From the NCBI RefSeq assembly GCF_032118995.1, contig NC_092656.1, positions 19,984,965 through 20,048,964 of the forward strand: a stretch of DNA of 64,000 bases, given 5' to 3'. This stretch comes from Asterias amurensis. Its lineage: Eukaryota; Echinodermata; Asteroidea; Forcipulatida; Asteriidae. Under the pieces are notes generated by a model. The model was not told the origin of the DNA. It did no database searches and worked only from the letters and a program-made list of their open reading frames with translations. Positions 1-12,400 of this stretch are shown here, in pieces (the first letter of the stretch is position 1; the number at the start of each line of letters is the position of its first letter). Both the position numbers and the translations under genes were made by a program.

Positions 1-151
1 AGTGTGTGACATCTGTGTGTGATATCTTTACAAATGGCAGGCTATAGGCCACAAGGGTGGCAGCAGACAATATAGCATGAGAACACTGGATTTACATGGT
101 AACCCTGCTGCCAATTAGCATACGCAATATTCCCTACTATGCCTAAAATAT

Positions 152-415
152 TTGAAATGTGAATGTTAGGAAATTGGAGAATCTTAAAGAAAAAGAATTT
201 CTCTATTAAGAGTAGTTACCTTTTGCCAGAATTAAAATGATCATCAATTTACTTTCAAGACATAATTTTGAAGCAAGTAATTTTTAAGACATAATATGAA
301 GCAAATTAAACTGTGAGCATTAGGAAATTTGAAGATTCCTGAGAGATTAAGAATGTCGGGCATTAGCAAGTAGTTACCTTTTGCCAGGTTTGAGATGTTT
401 ACCGATTTCTTTAAG
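152..415 (-). repeat. Tandem duplication of the POLG exon 16 donor junction
   Basis: Two diverged copies about 161 bp apart (roughly 152-255 and 313-415). Both contain the donor core read on the plus strand as AGTTACCTTTTGCCAG, preceded by similar intron sequence (TTAGGAAATT). The right copy is the real exon 16 end; the left is an intronic echo that keeps GGCAAAAG/GTAACT. Confidence 0.7.
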
Positions 416-3400
416 TCTGCCACTAGAGACGTATCTGTCTTCAGACTCCTTCAGGATGTTATGAGCGATGAGAAACTCTGCAGCTTTGTCTTCAAGATGA
501 AACCTGGAGGGGGAAGATTTCAAAAAAAGACCATCAAATTCTCTCCTAAAGGTAGAGATAAGAAGTCAACAATGAGGCAACTGCGAGGAAAGAGAGAGTT
601 AAGAAATTGTAAAACACATTTTTTGACAGCCTCTGTTTGTATCTTATTCGCAATCTTAAGATCTACTTCAAGATGTCCTAAAAATTATTTTCCTATTTAC
701 ACCTTTTGTAGCAGCAAACATCTTATTATAAATCTTAAGAGTTACTTCAAAATGTCATACCTCCTTACACCTTTTGTAGCAGCATACATCTTATTAGATT
801 TCTCTTGAGCTTCTTCCAGACTCATCCTATGATTAAACTGCATCAGCAGTCGGACGGCAAATGGCCTCCCGGCTCCGTAGATACGTCCATAGTTTATAAT
901 CTGTACAAGAAAAATATTGGTTAAAATTTGTATAATCTGCTCTCCCTGTTCCATACTTCAAAATCCAAGTCGAGGGAGATATTCTCCAAACAGAATCCAA
1001 AAAGCTCTGAGTAATGCTAAGCAAGTTCTTTCTCTAAGCCCAAAATAGACAAGGCACTGTGTTTGCAACAATGCTAACTTCATGGCATTGGACTGATAAC
1101 CAGTTTCTGCTAAGCAAGACTCTTCTGCACTTAGCAAGTTTTTGTTATATACAGGTTTACTGTTAATTAATGCCTTGAATCGGTCGAGTTGGTCTTTGAA
1201 AAGCGTCCTGTAACCGTTTGTTGTAAAATCGATATGGTTAGAAAGATGTTGTAAAAGTAGAATACAATGACCTACACAAATATGCCTCGAAATTGCGTGG
1301 TTTTCGTTTTACCTCGTCGACAAACACGGTCAGCCATTTATGGGAGTCAAAACTTTGACTCCCGTAAATGGTCGATCGTGTTAGTTCACGACATAAAATG
1401 AAAACCGTGCATTTTTTAGTGATACTTGTGTGGATCATTATATTCTACTTTAAAAACATCTTTCTAACCATAATCATTTCATAACAAACGGTTTCAAACG
1501 CTTTTCATAGACCAACTCGACCGATCCAAGGCAACGTGTTCCTTTAATTACCTTAGCATGTTCTCTACTGATACCGACAGTTGAAGCTGTGATACTATGC
1601 ATATCGGTAGCATTACTTTTCTTGCCTTGTAATGTCATCCAACCAAATGCTGTACAACCTGCAACAAAGGTTAAAGGTCATGAGGTACGTCAGACTACGC
1701 TCGGAACGCAAAAATGTCCGACTAAGATCAGATATTGCAGCACAAAGTCTCCTTTGTTGCAATACATTTTCCCTCCTAATCTAAACAAAACTCATTCAAC
1801 CAGACTGTTAAAAGACTTCAATGATTTACCATGGCAACCAGCAAAGTTAGCATCTCCAAGCAGAGCAGCGATCCAGAGTTCTTGTGAATCAACGTCTGCT
1901 CCTACAAAGTGATACCCAGGAGGGGTTTGAACCATGGCCTTCAACTCACTGCCAACACGGTCAACCTAGAAATAACAATCAAACAATAAAATTTTATGCT
2001 GAACAAAGTAGAGACAATTTTATAACTATAGCATTAAGTACGGAAACTCGACTCTCAAGTTAATCTTCAAAACAACCTACAGGAGTGCGATAATACGAAA
2101 AAGAAAAATCCTCAAAATTCCCTCGAAATCCATTCTTCTTTTATATTTTACTTTCCTACAAAACTATACATCAGGCAGTTATCAACAATCATCATCTTGA
2201 GAGGATGGGCTAATAATAGCGATAGCATCTTCCAGCTTTCATTGCTCTGTTGTTGTCACTTCATATTGAAGTCGCTCTCATAGGGTGAGTTCAATTAAGA
2301 TACTTTCTGTTCTTTTTTTTAAACTCAACTACATCGATGTGATCGGGAGAGATACGGAGGCTGAAATCGTGGACCTTCCAAACATGATGAGGGATAAACA
2401 CCTCTGGAGTAACGTTGGGCATTGACCGCTAAATGATGATGATGATTATTTTGAGTCTTCCTTGCAACTATTAAGAAGTGTTTAGACTTACCCTTGCATT
2501 TGTAGCAGTCAGCCATGTTGGTTCTACAGCTCGTCTGGTAACTGTACCAGCTGTAATGACTCTAGGTATAATAGCACCATAGGTACCATCCTCGTCATAA
2601 TCTGGATGACGGGTCACTGAGCGTGGCAAGTGGTTCTTATCAATGTCAATGACCATCTGTGAACTGCAAGGTCATAGGTCAAATAATCAGCCTATTCAAA
2701 TATCTACATAAAGTTTTAACTTTTTTTGAACTCTTGCACGATGCAGAATGCTCAATGCACATTGACTAGTTCCCACCATTTTGAAAGTCAATTCCTTTTT
2801 GTGTACGATTTAATAATAATAAAAATAGCAAACAGAATGTGCTTGTGTAAATGTGCTGTGAAATGGGTCAATAGGGAGAAGTGAAAACTTATAATAATAT
2901 ATTAATTGTTTATAAAGAATAAATAAAACTGTTTTAATCACTCACTTAATTCTTTTGTTTGAGTTCCTCCATGATGAGATGATTTTATTCAGTTCAAGGA
3001 TCCTAGTTGCTTGGGCTCCTCCAGCGGATCTTAACGTTCCATCTTCAAGTTTATTAAAGAAGTCCTTGGCTAAAGGGTTGCCCACTTTATTTGATGCACC
3101 ATCCTATATAATCAAACGTAATAGTTACTTATTGGATACAACATCATAGAGAATCAAACGTAATAGTTACTAATTGGATACAACATCATAGAGAATCAAA
3201 CGTAATAGTTACTCATGGATACAGCATCATAGAGAATCAAACGTAATAGTTACTTATTGGATACAACATCCTATAGAATCAAACGTAATAGTTACTTATT
3301 GGATACAACATCCTATAGAATCAAATGTAATAGTTACTTATTGGATACAACATCCTATAGAATCAAACGTAATAGTTACTTATTGGATACAACATCCTAT

Positions 3401-6400
3401 AGAATCAAACGTAATAGTTACTTATTGGCTGCATTATCGTAGAGAATCAAATGTAATAGTTACTTATTGGATACAACATCCTATAGAATCAAACGTAATA
3501 GTTACTTATTGGATACAACATCATAGAGAATCAAATGTAATAGTTACTTATTGGCTGCATTATCGTAGAGAATCAAATGTAATAGTTACGTATTTGATGC
3601 ACAATCATATCATACAGAACCGAATGTATTGGATGCACCAACCTAGAGTATCAAATGTTATAGTTACTTATTGAATGCACCAACCTAGAGAATTAAATGT
3701 TATAGTTACTTATTGAATGCACCAACCTAGAGAATTAAATGTTATAGTTACTTATTGAATGCACCAACCTAGAGAATCAAATGTTATAGTTACTTATTGG
3801 ATGCACCAACCTAGATAATTAAATGTTATAGTTACTTATTGAATGCACCAACCTAGAGAATCAAATGTTATAGTTACTTATTGGATGCACCAACCTAGAG
3901 AATCAAATGTTATAGTTACTTATTGGATGCATTATCCTAAAGAACTAAATGTAACAGTTACTTATTGGATGCACCATCCTTAGAGAATCAAATGTAACAG
4001 TTAATTATTGGATGGACCAAGTATCACATAAGAATGTTTATAAGTATAATCTTGTCTTGTCTAACAGTGCACTTTGTCAGTGTTGTTGTTGTTGTTGGGT
4101 CGTTCCTGCTCTTAAATTACTTTAAATCTTTAAATGACCTTTTTTTAAATCTGATTTCTTTGAGATATATTTTCCTAATGTCCTCTTTTCTCAGTTATTT
4201 TGGATGAGAAAAAATCTATACAAATAACTACTGAACTTTTTTGCAATATTCAGACATTTAAACAAACCATGATAAGATTATGAAATATGATTATGAAATT
4301 ATTCATACAGACGAATTGTGTTAGTTTCATTCCATTGCATTAGTGACCTTGCAACTTGTATTCATGTATATCGATTTGTTAACTGCCACTGAATATCGGC
4401 TTACAAAGCATGAGGTCATACATGCTATAAATAGACAGGGGATTTTTTATTTCTCATTCTGGATGAGAAATAGTGCACTATCATTGCAATCATAGAGCTC
4501 CACACAGAATCTGGAAAGAGGACCCCAACTTTTGACTGTTGACTGATGCGTCAGTGAACAGGTATGTATTAAAAGGATGATTAATTAAGTTTAACTTGTG
4601 TGGGTTAAATAAGGGGCGGGGATTGTGGGGGAGGCTTGGGATGAGGGTCACACAGTAAACAAATAGAATATGGCAACCTTGGGATTTCTTAGGGCCATTT
4701 TCATAGCGCTGCTTACTGGTAAGCAAATTTTCATGCTTACTATAAGCACTGGGCGGTTAGCAGGAAGCTGGATGTCATTTAAGGTCACTTGGTACTCTTA
4801 CATTCCTGCCAGTTTTTATCAAAACAGTGTATCTACAGATTTATTTTAAAAGTGCCTTCCTAATTGTTTATTTTGGTCACTGTTGCACGCATTGGTGTGG
4901 CTGGTACACAACCATTTATTTTCTGAGACCTATAGCTACTCCATTCTATTCTTTTGTTGAACTAAATTTTGGCTTAAAGCCATTATACACTTTCGGAACT
5001 GACAACAAAATAAAAGTTCACAGATTTACAAATAACTTACAGGGTTTACAGAAGGTAATGGTGAAAGAATTCTCTTGAAATATTGTTCCATGAAATGCTT
5101 TACTTTTTGAGAAAACATTAAAACAATTATCAATTCTCGATATCGAGAATTACGGATTTATTATAAGCACATGTCATGACACGGCGAAACGTGCGCAAAC
5201 AAGGGTAGGTTTTCCTGTTATTTTCTCCCGACTCCGATGATCGATTGAGCCTAAATTTTCGCAGGTTTATTTTATATAAGTTGTGATACACGAAGTGTGT
5301 GCCTTTGGATAATACTGTTAACCAAAAGTGTCCAATGGCTTTAATAGTGAACAGTTCAAATTATTCAATTAAGTTATCATTTTAAAGGCAGTGGACACTA
5401 TTGGTAATTACTCAAAATATTTATCATCATAAAACCTTTCTTGATTACGAGTAATGGGGAGAGATGGATGGTATTAAACATTGTGAGAAACAGCTCCCTC
5501 TGAAGCGACGTAGTTTTTGAGAAAGAAGTAATTTTCCACGAATTTGATGTCGAGACCTCAAGTATAGAATTTGAGGTCTCGAAATCAAGCATCAGAAAGC
5601 ACACAACTTCGTGTGACAAGGGTGTCTTTTCTTTCATGATTATCTCGCAAATTCGACGACCGATTGAGCTCAAATTTTCACCGGTTTGTTATTTTATGCA
5701 TATGTCGTGATACACCTACTGTGAAGACTAGTCTTTGACAATTACCAATAGTGTCCACTGTCTCTAAAGCACGGGAGTGTAAAGTCAATGCTTTTAGAGT
5801 CCTTAGGAAAAACATGACATCAATGCCTGGAAAACTCCAAAGTGTTAGTGAAGAACAGTACTTGATTGTAAGAGGAGTGTTTTTTTTTTTGTTATTACAG
5901 AGGAAGACTTCGCTAATCTTTGAGATGGCCTCCAACGTCACAGTTAATTCCTTGCTTGATAAGATCAGTAAGGATTATCTAGAATGTCCAATATGCACCA
6001 ATCGCTTCATCAATCCAACAATGCTAGACTGTCTACACAGCTTCTGCTTCACATGCCTCAAGGAGCTTCACCAACAAGATCCCAACAACTCCATCCTACT
6101 GTGTCCTCTGTGCAGAAAGAAAACTACACTCCAAGACACCACGATTGAAAGTCTACCGAAGGACTTTAAACTGAACGCCCTGGGGGATGAAGTTAGTGAT
6201 CACGAGCGACTCATCGAGGGTCATAGGTCAAAGGTTAAATGTCAAGCCTGTGATGAAGAGAATGAAGCAGTTTCAAGATGTATGGAGTGCGAGTGTTTCC
6301 TCTGTTGTGAATGCCAACGAGCTCATCAGCGATTGGCTTTCATGAAATCTCATAAAATCCAAACCCTCGCTCAGTTAAAAGCAGATGGAGTTACATTTGA

Positions 6401-9400
6401 GAGTCAAGTTGAATCAAACATCCCCGAGTTAGAGTCATATGATAAGTATTGTCAAACGTGCCTGAAGTTAGCATTCACAACTTGCAGCAACCCAGATAAA
6501 GACAGTCCAAAACATGATGTTATTGGTGTTCCAGAGGTCTTAAGTAACTTGGTTTCCAAACTGAAGACGCATCAAAATGATATTCACACTGCCATGGTAG
6601 ATATTAAAGACGCTCGTAGCAAGCTGGATCAAGCACTGATCACAACTGAAAGTAAAATTACCCAGAACGCTGCCAAGAAATTTGCTGAGATCACTGAGGA
6701 GGAGAAGAAACTGAAGGAAGAGGTGAAGAGGATTTACCAAGACAGAATTAAAACCTTTGAAACTGCGGAGGAAACCTACAGCAAAGAGAAAGTCCAGGCA
6801 GAGCGTAAGCTGGATGAGGTGAATAAACTAATGGCTCAAACAAGTCGCAATAAGTTTCTGGATCTTAAAGAAGAACTTCTTCCTAATCTTGATGAACTGA
6901 CGAGTGAGAAAGCTCCTACAAGGCTCTCGTTTATGGACTTTGAAGAAGATGAAGGGTTACTGGGAAGACTGGTGTTAGAAGACGAGCAAAGCTTTAAAGA
7001 AGATTCCATGGCTGAGATAGCTTTTGGTCTTGATAGACTCGGCATACAACAAGATTGGCGACTGAAGCAACAGTTTAAACTATATGGTATTGAGCCTTAT
7101 TCCATCAATAGCGTCACTGCGTTCTCCAACAATGAAATAATCATGGCAGATATCCAAAATAATCGTTTGATTAGAACGTCATTAAAAGATAACGGCCGTT
7201 ACGATACACGGGACAATCCACAAAGACTAAAACTGACCGGTCTCAACAATCCATATAGAGCTGCTATGAACAAAAAAGATCAACTTCTTGTTCTCGATGG
7301 TCGATCAGTTAAAGTCTTCAGTAAGATCTATCAACTCCTTCATCAGTTCACACCAGGGGCAAGATCAGGACGGTGGCCGTCATGCCTAGCAGTGTCCGAC
7401 AATAACCAAATAGCAGTGGGTTACAAGAATAAAGAGGAGATCGCCCTCCACAGAGAAAGCGGCTATCGTTCAAAAACACTGTCAGCGCCTGGTATGGGTT
7501 ATTATATGACGACCTACAAGCAACAGTTTATCTACACTAACACTTTCCTTGGCAAACTGATCTCAGTTGACTATGACGGTGAGGTCATATTCTCAGTGGA
7601 TGTAAAGAGTGGGCGGCCTTATGGTGTGTGCTGTGACGATCGGAATGGGAGCATCTTTGTTGTTATAGCTAAGACTTCTACATCGGATGAAATTCAGCAG
7701 TACAGTCATGATGGCAAGTACATTGGAAGAATTATCAAGGATTGTGGTCTTCTGTTTGACATTGCATTCACAGCAACTGGGGAACTTGTGGTAGTCACAA
7801 ACAAATCTGTAAAAACATACAGCCCTCACGAAAAAACCCAGTAACCAGGTCCTTGTATGCGTAAATGAATCTGTAAGAATCTACTGCCATAAAAAGAGAC
7901 AGAATTTGGTCTTGAAAAATAATCATGATTTTTGGGGTTGAACAAAGAATTGACAAGAGTGGGATTCGTACCAACGACCTCCGGATTAACGTGCCGGCAC
8001 TCTACCAACTGAGCTATCTAGCCCTAAAAATAATCATCTTAAGAACTGCATGGAGAACAATATTCTTATAAAATATCAAAAATACCAACACTTATATAGT
8101 GCCTTAATCATGTTGACATGCTCTAGGGCGCTGGACATGGCACCAGTAAACAAAATGCAAATTAAAAATACTTTGTTTATATGTATCTATGGTATGCAAG
8201 TATAGTATTTAACTATTTTTTTAATGATCACATGTATAAGACTGATAGTTTACCAGTGGGCGTATTCACGTAGGTATACAGCAGAGCCCAATTTCAGAAA
8301 GCTGTTAAGCAGAAAATTCTGCTTAGCAAATTTCTTAGCTAAGCAAGAAATGAACGGGGTACCAGTCACAGCAAAAGTAACTGTATGGTATTCTGGCTTA
8401 GAAATTTGTTTTGCTAATCAAAAGTGTTTGTGTTAAGCAAGTTTTTTGTGCCTACAGGCTTTATGAAATTGGGCCTGTTACCTCAGGGAAGAAACAGAAG
8501 CAAGAAGAAACTTTTGGGACACTAGGTGGCAGCAGACTTGCCAGGTTAATCCATTGCTTTCAGTCAGTAATGTGCTTACGCCTCGAATTCTGTTTACAAT
8601 GAAAATTTACCTGGTACAGGGATCTCCTCAAAATTGTAGGGCATTCTAAATCAATATTTAGGAAAGTTTGGCTAAAGCACACTGAATCGAAACCAGTGCC
8701 CAATATCATAAAGCCTGTAAGCACAAAGATTTGCTAAGCACAGAAAAATATAGGAAGTTTGGCTGAAGCACACTGAATCAAAACCAGTGCCAAATATCAT
8801 AAAGCTTGTAAGCACAGAAAACTTGCTAAGCACAGCAGAATATTTAATTTTGTTTTGTCTAACCTTGTGCGGAAGTCTGTAAAACCAACAGCCGGGTATT
8901 TTGACGTCCCTACGTGGTAGTTGACCTTGATGCATTGGTCCTAAAGAGTTCACCTCTGCTGACTTGATACTATTATCGTCTGACTGTAAAGAAAAGAAAA
9001 CAAGTTGTTAAGCTTTGCATGGTGTAGGAAATAAGATAAAATTGAACAATTAAATTGTAAACTTGCAGGTACAGCCTTGTGTAAAATCTCTTTTGTAGGA
9101 GTGATGGCTATAAAATAAAAAAAATTCTTCCAATAACTTTGTTTTCCCTCTAAGCGCATAAGCATGTACCATCATGCTTTCTGCTTGCGATTTCCTCAAC
9201 AATTAGGAAATTGATCACAAAGGCATCACTGGATCAAGTGAGGCAGTTTCAAATGAAAGGATAAAGAAAACAGTCCTTTCTGAGGAGGCAGTTACAAAGT
9301 TTTATGACAAAAAGACGGCTGAGTAAAAATTCTCACCATGTTTTCTTCTTCACTGATATCATGACCATTGCTTTCCATATCAAACTGAACATTACCAGCT

Positions 9401-12400
9401 GGGGAGTCAACCTCTGCTGATGATTTCTGACCATCATGGGGAGTCTGCTGTTGCATGAGTTTCTTCAAAGCACTTTAAGAAAAATAAATAAAGTTTCACA
9501 AAGTTAAAGGTTTGGTGATACTATGGACGAATTTTATTCAGTAACAAAATATTGCTTAAAGGCAGTGGACACTATTGATAATTGTCAAAGACTGGCCTTC
9601 ACAGTTGGTGTATCTCAACATATGCATAAAATAACAAACCTGTGAAAATTTGAGCTCAATCGGTCATCGAAGTTGCGAGATAATAATGAAAAACAAAAAA
9701 ACACCCTTGTCACAGGAAGTTGTGTGCGTTTAGATGGTTGATTTCGAGACCTCAAGTTCTAAATCTGAGGTCTCAAAATCAAATTCGTGGAAAATTACTT
9801 CTTTCTCAAAAACTATGGCACTTCAGAGGGAGCCGTTTCTCACGATGTTTTATACCATCAACCTCTCCCCATTACTCGTCACCAAAAAAGGTTTTATGCT
9901 AATAATTAATTTGAGTAACTACCAATAGTGTCCACTGCCTTTAAAGGTATGGTGATACTATGGACGAATTTTACTCAGCAACAAAATATTGCTTTAAACA
10001 TTTTCTTTGAAGAGGTAGGCATAACTGGTAAATTAATACACGACAGTGCAAGGTCTAAGGACTAAGACCAAAACAGCAACAACCATGACTCTCGTAGTGA
10101 CCCGAGACCATGAAGGGATATCAGATCCAATTTTTTGTTATTTTGAGGTACTGCCAACTCACAAGGCCCGCTGGCCACTTCAAGGTGAGGGCTACATTAA
10201 ACTGATTTGGGTTATCGGCCCAGATCAACTGTCACCAGGGGCGCGTTGCCACCTTCTCCCGGGACTGAAACATTGACTTACTTACCCAAGAGGAAACTTG
10301 GGTTTTTGTTCCTCCTCATCACACTCCTCCTCCTCCTCCTCCTCTCTACCCGGTATCAAGTACCCCCATCCATGCTTTATCTCATAGTGTATTGGATAGC
10401 CTTCCCATGTTAGACGTAGTAACTTAGGAGCAACTCGTACCTGGGAGCTGATGAGTGATGGCCCAGGTGCCCACTCCTCGTCCAGTTTCCTTGGGCACAG
10501 TTCCCGAAACCACCTTGAAACGAAATGATGGTACTGAATCAATTTGGATAAGTTAGAAGCGTAAAAGGAGTGTTTAACCACATCAGGTTGGTACTCCCAA
10601 AAAAAATTATGTGCTTTAGCACGGTATTTTTTTGCGGAACATTTGGGAGTTTCGGGACTAATATTTTCAAATGAAAACATTATTGCCATAATGACACCCT
10701 AACTTGACAAAGGAAAAACAACAAAGGAAAGACAACAAAAGTCATAAGACCGCAATACAAAAAGCCACTATTATTATTATTTTATTTCTGAAGGCCCCCC
10801 TCCCAACCCCTTCTCCCAGATTGAAGGCGTCACTTACATCGGATATCACAGGCATGACTTACATCGGATATCTCACCATGTGTTGTTTGACCATTATTTT
10901 TGAAGACCCCCTCCCAACCCCTTCTCCAAGATTGAAGGCATGACTTACATTGGATATCCCACCATGTGTTGTTTGACCTTTGGTATCCTAATTGCCGTCT
11001 CCATCACTTCCTTCACTCTAGCGTCTCGCTCCTCCTTCTCACGTCTCTCCTTCTCCAGTTCCTCATCTTCCTCCGCCTCCACTCTGACATCAACCTCCCT
11101 AAGAACACCATCGTCTTCAAGTGCAACCTTTGATTTATCTTGAGCTACCTCTCCAAGATCACCACTGTCCTCAATAGATTTAAGCATCCTCCCCGTCTCA
11201 ATACGATCTTCACTTTTACTCAGAGAATCTTCTTGAACGTCTTGGTTGATTGCTTTGCGTCTTGGTTTCTTTTTTACGACTTCCTTTTTGAGTTTATAGT
11301 CTTCAGTTGACCAGTCAAGCTCCCACAGCCAAGGGTCATCTTTGTAACTGTGGAAATAGATCAATACATTGCAATCAAATCAATAATATAGACATAGACT
11401 AATAATGGTGGTCCAAACCGAATAATCAATTGACTAATTACAGTGACTTTAATCAAGAAATAATAACCATAATGGGTAATGGGTACTATGTTAAAGTATG
11501 GATCAAGTTAACGTCATTCCTGTTTTTTTTATTTTGCAAATCTTCGTTGAAATTTGCACTGCATTTGAAGCAAGACCTCTTGTCAATTTCTACTAGATAC
11601 CAAGCTGTTCACTTCAGACGAATCTCATTTAAATCATTTATAGTTGAGACTAGAACCCCTAACCATTCAGTTGTCAGTCAGGTGCCAACCTACCTCTCAC
11701 ATTGATCTTGTATAAGTTAAGAATACAACCCATACCAATACAGTCAGCAGTCAGGTACCCAGACCATTACCTTTCATCTTCCATGAGCTGACACGCATCA
11801 TTTGCAAGATGCATTAAAGCTAGTTTCATCTCTTGCTGAAGAACTTCATAAGTTTCTTGAGATTCTCGTAAGTAGCGATCCCAATTATGATTGACAGGTA
11901 AGTAAGCTTGACCCATTTCTAGCATAGCGGCAAACGTCACTGGGTGTTGAAATCTGTCAAAAGAGGGATTTTAGTTATTTAACAATAGTATCTTATCTTT
12001 CTTAAAACCCAGAAAATATAATTATATTACAAAATAGCAAGTTCTTATATAGCGCATTTCACAATAACCGTCTTAATGCGCTTTACATTAGTACCCTTGT
12101 CATTGGGCCAATAACGTTCCTTTAATCTTTCTCAGCTCCCTGGAGAGTATACAACCTGGGCAACAGTTTATATCGCTCCAAAGGCTTTTTCATTTTGACA
12201 ATGGGTATGTTCAGACAGCGTACTAACTTAGACCCGAACCGGTCTAACTTTTACGAGCAGCGGGGGGTGGTCGTAAAAATAAAACCCCCTTGCGTTCAGA
12301 CAGCACAGAGTTAAACCCGATCCGGTTTATCTTCGGTTTTAAGAGGTCAAAGTAGACGCGACCCCGTTGCTCTAACATCCGGTTTTATTCATCAGATTCA

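Noticed and set aside
3104-4030. CRISPR-like array
   Set aside because: Units are contiguous with no unique spacers, in a eukaryotic intron, and match a splice acceptor.
5751-5924. In-frame upstream extension of the TRIM protein from ATG 5751
   Set aside because: It starts in a MITE end and crosses a strong acceptor (TTATTACAG) at 5900; ATG 5925 is followed directly by the RING region.
7955-8030. Functional tRNA gene
   Set aside because: A and B boxes exist but the acceptor stem does not pair and the same sequence recurs with a shared tail, as in SINEs. The same applies to 14348, 38690, 38808, 40913 and 41541.
8866-8983. Separate small gene reading [15 protein letters not shown]
   Set aside because: It is POLG exon 10 read past its splice borders; the [12 protein letters not shown] motif is the POLG spacer region.
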